Positions 9,015-20,435 of a stretch of 64,000 nucleotides of DNA are shown piece by piece (the stretch's first letter is position 1; each line of letters begins with the position of its first letter). The DNA is from Budorcas taxicolor. Taxonomy: Eukaryota; Chordata; Mammalia; Artiodactyla; Bovidae. The DNA is taken from the NCBI RefSeq assembly GCF_023091745.1, contig NC_068925.1:1612001-1676000 (forward strand), read 5' to 3'. The position numbers and the translations under genes were made by a program. A model generated the notes under the pieces. The model searched no databases. It saw only the letters and a program-made list of their open reading frames with translations, and was not told the origin of the DNA.

Positions 9015-11460
9015 TTGAGATGCGACGGGAAAGCCGGGAACTCTTTCCCGACGAAGCAGGGAAAGGATCCCTCATCTCGAGCTACGAGGCGGAAACGGGG
9101 CTCCTCTGGATGTGGGCGGGACCCTCGTGATTCCTCTCGAGTGGAGACGGCTAGGTCGGGGAACTTCTTGATGTGCACCAAGGGTGTGAAGGACCCTTTC
9201 GAAGTTCAGAGGTGAGGTGTGATCAGCCTCGAGACGCCTCAGCGGAAATGGGCCTCATCTCGCCTGGAGGGGAGAACCTCCTGGATTTTCTCGAGTTGCG
9301 GCAGGTCTTCTCGAGTTACGACGGGGACCTCAGGGACCCGCTCTGGTGGCCTCAGGAAAGGCCAGTCCCCATGCGAGTTGCTAGGGGACCTCTCGGGATA
9401 CCTCTCCCGTCCATGCCGGGGCCTCAGTCCTTGTGTGGAGTCGGGGCCGGAACCTGAGGATTCCTCTCCAGTGTTGCCATGGATCTTGGGGTGCTTCTGA
9501 GTCTCCCCAGGGGAGTCAGGCCTCGTCTCGAGTGGGGGCATGCACGTGCGCTTTCCTCCCGAGCTGCAGCAGTAGTGTCACGCTTCCTGTCACGTGGATC
9601 AAGGGATCTGTGGCTTTCCCTCGAGGCTGTCCCTCGAGGCTTTCCCACGAGGCTTTCCCACAGGGCTGTGCCACGTGCCACCTTGGTGTGAGTCGATCCT
9701 CGGCGTGAAAGACGAGCCGGTGAAGGGAAAAGAGGTTCCTCTGGAATGGACTGAGACATCTGGGGGACTCTTGGAATGGTGGCACGACCCTGGAGTTCCT
9801 CTCGCCGTTCCTGTTGAGAGGGCCTCCTCTTGAGATGCGACGGGAACGCCGGGAACTCTTTCCCGACGAAGCAGGGAAAGGATCCCTCATCTCGAGCTAC
9901 GAGGCGGAAACGGGGCTCCTCTGGATGTGGGCGGGACCCTCGTGATTCCTCTCGAGTGGAGACGGGAATGTCGGGGAACTTCTTGATTTGCACCAAGGGT
10001 GTGAAGGACCCTTTCGAAGTTCCAGAGGTGAGGTGTGATCAGCCTCGAGACGCCTCAGCGGAAATGGGCCTCATCTCGCCTGGAGGGGAGAACCTCCTGG
10101 ATTTTCTCGAGTTGCGGCAGGTCTTCTCGAGTTACGACGGGGACCTCAGGGACCCGCTCTGGTGCCCTCAGGAAAGGCCAGTCCCCATGCGAGTTGCTAG
10201 GGGACCTCTCGGGATTCCTCTCCCGTCCATGCCGGGGCCTCAGTCCTTGTGTGGAGTCGGGGCCGGAACCTGAGGATTCCTCTCCAGTGTTGCCATGGAT
10301 CTTGGGGTGCTTCTGAGTCTCCCCAGGGGAGTCAGGCCTCGTCTCGAGTGGGGGCATGCACGTGCGCTTTCCTCCCGAGCTGCAGCAGTAGTGTCACGCT
10401 TCCTGTCACGTGTTTCAAGGGATCTGTGGCTTTCCCTCGAGGCTGTCCCTCGAGGCTTTCCCACGAGGCTTTCCCACAGGGCTGTGCCACGTGCCACCTT
10501 GGTGTGAGTCGATCCTCGGCGTGAAAGTCGAGCCGGTGAAGGGAAAAGAGGTTCCTCTGGAATGGACTGAGACATCTGGGGGACTCTTCGAATGGTGGCA
10601 CGACCCTGGAGTTCCTCTCGCCGTTCCTGTTGAGAGGGCCTCCTCTTGAGATGCGACGGGAAGGCCGGGAACTCTTTCCCGACGAAGCAGGGAAAGGATC
10701 CCTCATCTCGAGCTACGAGGCGGAAACGGGACTCCTCTGGATGTGGGCGGGACCCTCGTGATTCCTCTCGAGTGGAGACGGGTATGTCGGGGAACTTCTT
10801 GATTTGCACCAAGGGTGTGAAGGACCCTTTCGAAGTTCAGAGGTGAGGTGTGATCAGCCTCGAGACGCCTCAGCGGAAATGGGCCTCATCTCGCCTGGAG
10901 GGGAGAACCTCCTGGATTTTCTCGAGTTGCGGCAGGTCTTCTCGAGTTACGACGGGGACCTCAGGGACCCGCTCTGGTGGCCTCAGGAAAGGCCAGTCCC
11001 CATGCGAGTTGCTAGGGGACCTCTCGGGATTCCTCTCCCGTCCATGCCGGGGCCTCAGTCCTTGTGTGGAGTCGGGGCCGGAACCTGAGGATTCCTCTCC
11101 AGTGTTGCCATGGATCTTGGGGTGCTTCTGAGTCTCCCCAGGGGAGTCAGGCCTCGTCTCGAGTGGGGGCATGCACGTGCACTTTCCTCCCGAGCTGCAG
11201 CAGTAGTGTCACGCTTCCTGTCACGTGGATCAAGGGATCTGTGGCTTTCCCTCGAGGCTGTCCCTCGAGGCTTTCCCACGAGGCTTTCCCACAGGGCTGT
11301 GCCACGTGCCACCTTGGTGTGAGTCGATCCTCGGCGTGAAAGACGAGCCGGTGAAGGGAAAAGAGGTTCCTCTGGAATGGACTGAGACATCTGGGGGACT
11401 CTTGGAATGGTGGCACGACCCTGGAGTTCCTCTCGCCGTTCCTGTTGAGAGGGCCTCCTC
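9015..11460. repeat. Tetramer HOR copy 2, monomers u12-u14
   Basis: Starts are 9015, 9830 and 10646. u12 matches u8, u13 matches u9 and u14 matches u10 at an offset of 3262 bp. The core 8888-10588 shows no difference from 5626-7326 in my reading. After that, u14 has GGGAAGGCC and TTTCCCGACG where u10 has GGGAACGCC and TTTCACGACG, and 11414 is C where 8152 is T. The fourth member of the repeat (u11) has no matching copy here: u15 belongs to another family. u12 and u14 carry the GAAGTTCAGAGG one-base deletion. Confidence 0.8.
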
Positions 11461-13907
11461 TTGAGATGCGACGGGAACGCCGGGAACTCTTTCCCGACGA
11501 AGCAGGGAAAGGATCCCTCATCTCAAGCTACGAGGCGGAAACGGGGCTCCTCTGGATGTGGGCGGCACCCTCGTGATTCCTCTCGAGTGGAGACGGCTAG
11601 GTCGGGGAACTTCTTGATTTGCACCAAGGGTGTGAAGGAGCCTTTCGAAGTTCCAGAGGTGAGGTGTGATCAGCCTCGAGACGCCTCAGCGGAAATGGGC
11701 CTCATCTCGCCTGGAGGGGAGAACCTCCTGGATTTTCTCGAGTTGCGGCAGGTCTTCTCGAGTTACGACGGGGACCTCAGGGACCCGCTCTGGTGGCCTC
11801 AGGAAAGGCCAGTCCCCATGCGAGTTGCTAGGGGACCTCTCGGGATTCCTCTCCCGTCCATGCCGGGGCCTCAGTCCTTGTGTGGAGTCGGGGCCGGAAC
11901 CTGAGGATTCCTCTCCAGTGTTGCCATGGATCTTGGGGTGCTTCTGAGTCTCCCCAGGGGAGTCAGGCCTCGTCTCGAGTGGGGGCATGCAGGTGCGCTT
12001 TCCTCCCGAGCTAGAGCAGTAGTGTCACGCTTCCTGTCACGTGGATCAAGGGATCTGTGGCTTTCCCTCGAGGCTGTCCCTCGAGGCTTTCCCACGAGGC
12101 TTTCCCACAGGGCTGTGCCACGTGCCACCTTGGTGTGAGTCGATCCTCGGCGTGAAAGACGAGCCGGTGAAGGGAAAAGTGGTTCCTCTGGAATGGACTG
12201 AGACATCTGGGGGACTCTTGGAATGGTGGCACGACCCTGGAGTTCCTCTCGCCGTTCCTGTTGAGAGGGCCTCCTCTTGAGATGCGACGGGAACGCCGGG
12301 AACTCTTTCCCGATGAAGCAGGGAAAGGATCCCTCATCTCGAGCTACGAGGCAGAAACGGGGCTCCTCTGGATGTGGGCGGGACCCTCGAGATTCCTCTC
12401 GAGTGGAGATGGCTAGGTCGGGGAACTTCTTGATGTGCTCCAAGGGTGTGAAGGACCCTTTCGAAGTTCCAGAGGTGAGGTGTGATCAGCCTCGAGACGC
12501 CTCAGCGGAAATGGGCCTCATCTCGCCTGGAGGGGAGAACCTCCTGGATTTTCTCGAGTTGCGGCAGGTCTTCTCGAGTTACGACGGGGAGCTCAGGGAC
12601 CCGCTCTGGTGGCCTCAGGAAAGGCCAGTCCCCATGGGAGTTGCTAGCGGACCTCTCGGGATTCCTCTCCCGTCCATGCCGGGGCCTCAGTCCTTGTGTG
12701 GAGTCGGGGCCGGAACCTGAGGATTCCTCTCCAGTGTTGCCATGGATCTTGGGGTGCTTCTGAGTCTCCCCAGGGGAGTCAGGCCTCGTCTCGAGTGGGG
12801 GCATGCACGTGCGCTTTCCTCCCGAGCTGCATCAGTAGTGTCACGCTTCCTGTCACGTGGATCAAGGGATCTGTGGCTTTCCCTCGAGGCTGTCCTTCGA
12901 GGCTTTCCCACGAGGCTTTCCCACAGGGCTGTGCCACGTGCCACCTTGGTGTGAGTCGATCCTCGGCGTGAAAGACGAGCCGGTGAAGGGATAGAGGTTC
13001 CTCTGGAATGGACTGAGACATCTGGGGGACTCTTGGAATGGTGGCACGACCCTGGAGTTCATCTCGCCGTTCCTGTTGAGAGGGCCTCCTCTTGAGATGC
13101 GACGGGAACGCCGGGAACTCTTTCCAGACGAAGCAGGGAAAGGATCCCTCATCTCGAGCTACGAGGCGGAAACGGAGCTCCTCTAGATGTGGGCGGGACT
13201 CTCGTGATTCCTCTCGAGTGGAGACGGCTAGGTCGGGGAACTTCTTGATTTGCACCAAGTTTGTGAAGGACTCTTTCGAAGTTCCAGAGGTGAGGTGTGA
13301 TCTGCCTCGAGACGCCTCAGCGGAAATGGGCCTCATCTCGCCTGAAGGGGAGAACCTCCTGGATTTTCTCGAGTTGCGGCAGGTCTTCTCGAGTTACGAC
13401 GGGGAACACAGGGACCCGCTCTGGTGGCCTCAGGAAAGGCCAGGCCCCATGCGAGTTGCTAGTGGACCACTTGAGATTCCTCTCCCGTCCATGCCGGGGC
13501 CTCAGTCCTTGTGTGGAGTCGGGGCCGGAACCTGAGGATTCCTCTCCAGTGTTGCCATGGATCTTGGGGTGCTTCTGAGTCTCCCCAGGGGAGTCAGGCC
13601 TCGGCTCGAGTGGGGGCATGCACGTTCGCTTTCCTCCCGAGCTGCAGCAGTAGTGTCACGCTTCCTGTCACGAGGATCAAGGGTACTGTGGCTTTCCCTC
13701 GAGGCTGTCCCTCGAGGCTTTCCCACGAGGCTTTCCCACAGGGCTGTGCCACGTGCCACCTTGGTGTGAGTCGATCCTCGGCGTGAAAGACGAGCCGGTG
13801 AAGGGAAAAGAGGTTCCTCTGGAATGGACTGAGACATCTGGGGGACTCTTGGAATGGTGGCACGACCCTGGAGTTCCTCTCGCCGTTCCTGTTGAGAGGG
13901 CCTCCTC
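11461..13907. repeat. Trimer G copy 1, monomers u15-u17
   Basis: Starts are 11461, 12277 and 13092. First member: GAAGGAGCCTTTC. Second member: GGGGAGCTCAGGG, TAGCGGACC and CCCTCGAGATTCC. Third member: TCTAGATGTGGG, GGGACTCTCG, TGATCTGCC (which destroys TGATCA), GGGGAACACAGG and CCAGGCCCC. The same three-member order returns at 33487 and 35935. u16 is 815 bp through loss of a base in AGGGATAGAGG near 12990. u17 is one of the most diverged units, with private changes such as GGAGTTCATCTC, TTTCCAGACG and CACTTGAGATT. Confidence 0.75.
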
Positions 13908-16900
13908 TTGAGATGCGACGGGAACGCCGGGAACTCTTTCCCGACGAAGCAGGGAAAGGATCCCTCATCTCGAGCTACGAGGCGGAAACGGGGCTCCTGT
14001 GGATGTGGGCGGGACCGTCGTGATTCCTCTCGAGTGGAGACGGCTAGGTCGGGGAACTTCTTGATTTGCACCAAGGGTGTGAAGGACCCTTTCGAAGTTC
14101 CAGAGGTGAGGTGTGATCAGCCTCGAGACGCCTCAGCGGAAATGGGCCTCATCTCGCCTGGAGGGGAGAACCTCCTGGATTTTCTCGAGTTGCGGCAGGT
14201 CTTCTCGAGTTACGACGGGGACCTCAGGGACCCGCTCTGGTGGCCTCAGGAAAGGCCAGTCCCCATGCGAGTTGCTAGGGGACCTCTCGGGATTCCTCTC
14301 CCGTCCATGCCGGGGCCTCAGTCCTTGTGTGGAGTCGGGGCCGGAACCTGAGGATTCCTCTCCAGTGTTGCCATGGATCTTGGGGTGCTTCTGAGTCTCC
14401 CCAGGGGAGTCAGGCCTCGTCTCGAGTGGGGACATGCACGTGCGCTTTCCTCCCGAGCTAGAGCAGTAGTGTCACGCTTCCTGTCACGTGGATCAAGGGA
14501 TCTGTGGCTTTCCCTCGAGGCTGTCCCTCGAGGGTTTCCCACGAGGCTTCCCCACAGGGCTGTGCCACGTGCCACCTTGGTGTGAGTCGATCCTCGGCGT
14601 GAAAGACGAGCCGGTGAAGGGAAAAGTGGTTCCTCTGGAATGGACTGAGACATCTGGGGGACTCTTGGAATGGTGGCACGACCCTGGAGTTCCTCTCGCC
14701 GTTCCTGTTGAGAGGGCCTCCTCTTGAGATGCGACGGGAACGCCGGGAACTCTTTCCCGACGAAGCAGGGAAAGGATCCCTCATCTCGAGCTACGAGGCG
14801 GAAACGGGGCTCCTGTGGATGTGGGCGGGACCCTCGAGATTCCTCTCGAGTGGAGACGGCTAGGTCGGGGAACTTCTTGATTTGCACCAAGGGTGTGAAG
14901 GACCCTTTCGAAGTTCCAGAGGTGAGGTGTGATCAGCCTCGAGACGCCTCAGTGGAAATGGGCCTCATCTCGCCTGGAGGGGAGAACCTCCTGGATTTTC
15001 TCGAGTTGCGGCAGGTCTTCTCGAGTTACGACGGGGACCACAGGGACCCGCTCTGCTGGCCTCAGGAAAGGCCAGTCCCCATGCGAGTTGCTAGGGGACC
15101 TCTCGGGATTCCTCTCCCGTCCATGCAGGGGCCTCAGTCCTTGTGTGGAGTCGGGGCCGGAACCTGAGGATTCCTCTCCAGTGTTGCCATGGATCTTGGG
15201 GTGCTTCTGAGTCTCCCCAGGGGAGTCAGGCCTCGTCTCGAGTGGGGGCATGCACGTGCGCTTTCCTCCCGAGCTGCAGCAGTAGTGTCACGCTTCCTGT
15301 CACGTGGATCAAGGGATCTGTGGCTTTCCCTCGAGGCTGTCCCTCGAGGCTTTCCCACGAGGCTTTCCCACAGGGCTGTGCCACGTGCCACCTTGGTGTG
15401 AGTCGATCCTCGGCGTGAAAGACGAGCCGGTGAAGGGAAAAGTGGTTCCTCTGGAATGGACTGAGACATCTGGGGGACTCTTGGAATGGTGGCACGACCC
15501 TGGAGTTCCTCTCGCCGTTCCTGTTGAGAGGGCCTCCTCTTGAGATGCGACGGGAACGCCGGGAACTCTTTCCCGATGAAGCAGGGAAAGGATCCCTCAT
15601 CTCGAGCTACGAGGCAGAAACGGGGCTCCTCTGGATGTGGGCGGGACCCTCGAGATTCCTCTCGAGTGGAGACGGCTAGGTCGGGGAACTTCTTGATGTG
15701 CTCCAAGGGTGTGAAGGACCCTTTCGAAGTTCCAGAGGTGAGGTGTGATCAGCCTCGAGACGCCTCAGCGGAAATGGGCCTCATCTCGCCTGGAGGGGAG
15801 AACCTCCTGGATTTTCTCGAGTTGCGGCAGGTCTTCTCGAGTTACGACGGGGAGCTCAGGGACCCGCTCTGGTGGCCTCAGGAAAGGCCAGTCCCCATGC
15901 GAGTTGCTAGGGGACCTCTCGGGATTCCTCTCCCGTCCATGCCGGGGCCTCAGTCCTTGTGTGGAGTCGGGGCCGGAACCTGAGGATTCCTCTCCAGTGT
16001 TGCCATGGATCTTGGGGTGCTTCTGAGTCTCCCCAGGGATGTCAGGCCTCGTCTCGAGTGGGGGCATGCACGTGCGCTTTCCTCCTGAGATGCAGCAGTA
16101 GTGTCACGCTTCCTGTCACGTGGATCAAGGGATCTGTGGCTTTCCCTCGATGCTGTCCCTCGAGGCTTTCCCACGAGGCTTTCCCACAGGGCTGTGACAC
16201 GTGCCACCTTGGTGTGAGTCGATCCTCGGCGTGAAAGACGAGCCGGTGAAGGGAAAAGAGGTTCCTCTGGAATGGACTGAGACATCTGGGGGACTCTTGG
16301 AATGGTGGCATGACCCTGGAGTTCCTCTCGCCGTTCCTGTTGAGAGGGCCTCCTCTTGAGATGCGACGGGAACGCCGGGAACTCTTTCCCGACGAAGCAG
16401 GGAAAGGATCCCTCATCTCGAGCTACGAGGCGGAAACGGGGCTCCTCTGGATGTGGGCGGGACCCTCGTGATTCCTCTCGAGTGGAGACGGCTAGGTCGG
16501 GGAACTTCTTGATGTGCACCAAGGGTGTGAAGGACCCTTTCGAAGTTCCAGAGGTGAGGTGTGATCAGCCTTGAGACGCCTCAGCGCAAATGGGCCTCAT
16601 CTCGCCTGGAGGGGAGAACCTCCTGGATTTTTTCGAGTTGCGGCAGGTCTTCTCGAGTTACGATGGGGACCTCAGGGACCCGCTCTGGTGGCCTCAGGAA
16701 AGGCCAGTCCCCATGCGAGTTGCTAGGGGACCTCTCGGGATTCCTCTCCCGTCCATGCCGGGGCCTCAGTCCTTGTGTGGAGTCGGGGCCGGAACCTGAG
16801 GATTCCTCTCCAGTGTTGCCATGGATCTTGGGGTGCTTCTGAGTCTCCCCAGCGGAGTCAGGCCTCGTCTCGAGTGGGGCCATGCACGTGCGCTTTCCTC

Positions 16901-17171
16901 CCGAGCTGCAGCAGTAGTGTCACGCTTCCTGTCACGTGGATCAAGGGATCTGTGGCTTTCCCTCGAGGCTGTCCCTAGAGGCTTTCCCACGAGGCTTTCC
17001 CACAGGGCTGTGCCACGTGCCACCTTGGTGTGAGTCGATCCTCGGCGTGAAAGACGAGCCGGTGAAGGGAAAAGAGGTTCCTCTGGAATGGACTGAGACA
17101 TCTGGGGGACTCTTGGAATGGTGGCACGACCCTGGAGTTCCTCTCGCCGTTCCTGTTGAGAGGGCCTCCTC
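13908..17171. repeat. Tetramer HOR (second family) copy 1, monomers u18-u21
   Basis: Starts are 13908, 14724, 15540 and 16356, all 816-bp units. u18 has CTCCTGTGGATG and GGGACCGTCG. u19 has CTCGAGATTCC, CAGTGGAAATG, GACCACAGG and ATGCAGGGG. u20 has GATGAAGC, GGCAGAAACGG, GATGTGCTCC and GGGAGCTC. The stretch 13714-16571 (2858 bp) matches 16978-19835 at an offset of 3264 bp with one substitution seen (C at 15178, G at 18442). The match stops inside u21: u21 has CCTTGAGACG, CAGCGCAAATG and TTTTTTCGAG and resembles u32 instead. Confidence 0.85.
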
Positions 17172-20100
17172 TTGAGATGCGACGGGAACGCCGGGAACTC
17201 TTTCCCGACGAAGCAGGGAAAGGATCCCTCATCTCGAGCTACGAGGCGGAAACGGGGCTCCTGTGGATGTGGGCGGGACCGTCGTGATTCCTCTCGAGTG
17301 GAGACGGCTAGGTCGGGGAACTTCTTGATTTGCACCAAGGGTGTGAAGGACCCTTTCGAAGTTCCAGAGGTGAGGTGTGATCAGCCTCGAGACGCCTCAG
17401 CGGAAATGGGCCTCATCTCGCCTGGAGGGGAGAACCTCCTGGATTTTCTCGAGTTGCGGCAGGTCTTCTCGAGTTACGACGGGGACCTCAGGGACCCGCT
17501 CTGGTGGCCTCAGGAAAGGCCAGTCCCCATGCGAGTTGCTAGGGGACCTCTCGGGATTCCTCTCCCGTCCATGCCGGGGCCTCAGTCCTTGTGTGGAGTC
17601 GGGGCCGGAACCTGAGGATTCCTCTCCAGTGTTGCCATGGATCTTGGGGTGCTTCTGAGTCTCCCCAGGGGAGTCAGGCCTCGTCTCGAGTGGGGACATG
17701 CACGTGCGCTTTCCTCCCGAGCTAGAGCAGTAGTGTCACGCTTCCTGTCACGTGGATCAAGGGATCTGTGGCTTTCCCTCGAGGCTGTCCCTCGAGGGTT
17801 TCCCACGAGGCTTCCCCACAGGGCTGTGCCACGTGCCACCTTGGTGTGAGTCGATCCTCGGCGTGAAAGACGAGCCGGTGAAGGGAAAAGTGGTTCCTCT
17901 GGAATGGACTGAGACATCTGGGGGACTCTTGGAATGGTGGCACGACCCTGGAGTTCCTCTCGCCGTTCCTGTTGAGAGGGCCTCCTCTTGAGATGCGACG
18001 GGAACGCCGGGAACTCTTTCCCGACGAAGCAGGGAAAGGATCCCTCATCTCGAGCTACGAGGCGGAAACGGGGCTCCTGTGGATGTGGGCGGGACCCTCG
18101 AGATTCCTCTCGAGTGGAGACGGCTAGGTCGGGGAACTTCTTGATTTGCACCAAGGGTGTGAAGGACCCTTTCGAAGTTCCAGAGGTGAGGTGTGATCAG
18201 CCTCGAGACGCCTCAGTGGAAATGGGCCTCATCTCGCCTGGAGGGGAGAACCTCCTGGATTTTCTCGAGTTGCGGCAGGTCTTCTCGAGTTACGACGGGG
18301 ACCACAGGGACCCGCTCTGCTGGCCTCAGGAAAGGCCAGTCCCCATGCGAGTTGCTAGGGGACCTCTCGGGATTCCTCTCCCGTCCATGCAGGGGCCTCA
18401 GTCCTTGTGTGGAGTCGGGGCCGGAACCTGAGGATTCCTCTGCAGTGTTGCCATGGATCTTGGGGTGCTTCTGAGTCTCCCCAGGGGAGTCAGGCCTCGT
18501 CTCGAGTGGGGGCATGCACGTGCGCTTTCCTCCCGAGCTGCAGCAGTAGTGTCACGCTTCCTGTCACGTGGATCAAGGGATCTGTGGCTTTCCCTCGAGG
18601 CTGTCCCTCGAGGCTTTCCCACGAGGCTTTCCCACAGGGCTGTGCCACGTGCCACCTTGGTGTGAGTCGATCCTCGGCGTGAAAGACGAGCCGGTGAAGG
18701 GAAAAGTGGTTCCTCTGGAATGGACTGAGACATCTGGGGGACTCTTGGAATGGTGGCACGACCCTGGAGTTCCTCTCGCCGTTCCTGTTGAGAGGGCCTC
18801 CTCTTGAGATGCGACGGGAACGCCGGGAACTCTTTCCCGATGAAGCAGGGAAAGGATCCCTCATCTCGAGCTACGAGGCAGAAACGGGGCTCCTCTGGAT
18901 GTGGGCGGGACCCTCGAGATTCCTCTCGAGTGGAGACGGCTAGGTCGGGGAACTTCTTGATGTGCTCCAAGGGTGTGAAGGACCCTTTCGAAGTTCCAGA
19001 GGTGAGGTGTGATCAGCCTCGAGACGCCTCAGCGGAAATGGGCCTCATCTCGCCTGGAGGGGAGAACCTCCTGGATTTTCTCGAGTTGCGGCAGGTCTTC
19101 TCGAGTTACGACGGGGAGCTCAGGGACCCGCTCTGGTGGCCTCAGGAAAGGCCAGTCCCCATGCGAGTTGCTAGGGGACCTCTCGGGATTCCTCTCCCGT
19201 CCATGCCGGGGCCTCAGTCCTTGTGTGGAGTCGGGGCCGGAACCTGAGGATTCCTCTCCAGTGTTGCCATGGATCTTGGGGTGCTTCTGAGTCTCCCCAG
19301 GGATGTCAGGCCTCGTCTCGAGTGGGGGCATGCACGTGCGCTTTCCTCCTGAGATGCAGCAGTAGTGTCACGCTTCCTGTCACGTGGATCAAGGGATCTG
19401 TGGCTTTCCCTCGATGCTGTCCCTCGAGGCTTTCCCACGAGGCTTTCCCACAGGGCTGTGACACGTGCCACCTTGGTGTGAGTCGATCCTCGGCGTGAAA
19501 GACGAGCCGGTGAAGGGAAAAGAGGTTCCTCTGGAATGGACTGAGACATCTGGGGGACTCTTGGAATGGTGGCATGACCCTGGAGTTCCTCTCGCCGTTC
19601 CTGTTGAGAGGGCCTCCTCTTGAGATGCGACGGGAACGCCGGGAACTCTTTCCCGACGAAGCAGGGAAAGGATCCCTCATCTCGAGCTACGAGGCGGAAA
19701 CGGGGCTCCTCTGGATGTGGGCGGGACCCTCGTGATTCCTCTCGAGTGGAGACGGCTAGGTCGGGGAACTTCTTGATGTGCACCAAGGGTGTGAAGGACC
19801 CTTTCGAAGTTCCAGAGGTGAGGTGTGATCAGCCTCGAGACGCCTCAGCGGAAATGGGCCTCATCTCGCCTGGAGGGGAGAACCTCCTGGATTTTCTCGA
19901 GTTGCGGCAGGTCTTCTCGAGTTACGACGGGGACCTCAGGGACCCGCTCTGGTGGCCTCAGGAAAGGCCAGTCCCCATGCGAGTTGCTAGGGGACCTCTC
20001 GGGATTCCTCTCCCGTCCATGCCGGGGCCTCAGTCCTTGTGTGGAGTCGGGGCCGGAACCTGAGGATTCCTCTCCAGTGTTGCCATGGATCTTGGGGTGC

Positions 20101-20435
20101 TTCTGAGTCTCCCCAGCGGAGTCAGGCCTCGTCTCGAGTGGGGGCATGCACGTGCGCTTTCCTCCCGAGCTGCAGCAGTAGTGTCACGCTTCCTGTCACG
20201 TGGATCAAGGGATCTGTGGCTTTCCCTCGAGGCTGTCCCTCGAGGCTTTCCCACGAGGCTTTCCCACAGGGCTGTGCCACGTGCCACCTTGGTGTGAGTC
20301 GATCCTCGGCGTGAAAGACGAGCCGGTGAAGGGAAAAGAGGTTCCTCTGGAATGGACTGAGACATCTGGGGGACTCTTGGAATGGTGGCACGACCCTGGA
20401 GTTCCTCTCGCCGTTCCTGTAGAGAGGGCCTCCTC
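17172..20435. repeat. Tetramer HOR (second family) copy 2, monomers u22-u25
   Basis: Starts are 17172, 17988, 18804 and 19620. u22, u23 and u24 repeat u18, u19 and u20 almost base for base. u23 gains a CTGCAG site (CTCTGCAGTG at 18442), a variant shared with u26, u34, u36, u51 and u53. u25 carries CCCCAGCGGAGTC and ends with CCTGTAGAG; it is nearly the same as u33 (26145) at an offset of 6525 bp, so copy 2 continues smoothly into the trimer C block that follows. Confidence 0.85.

Noticed and set aside
13714..19835. Near-identical duplications as assembly errors
   Set aside because: Not fully excluded, but each copy has its own flanking variants and at least one internal difference, which argues for real duplications; read-level confirmation is named in the findings.
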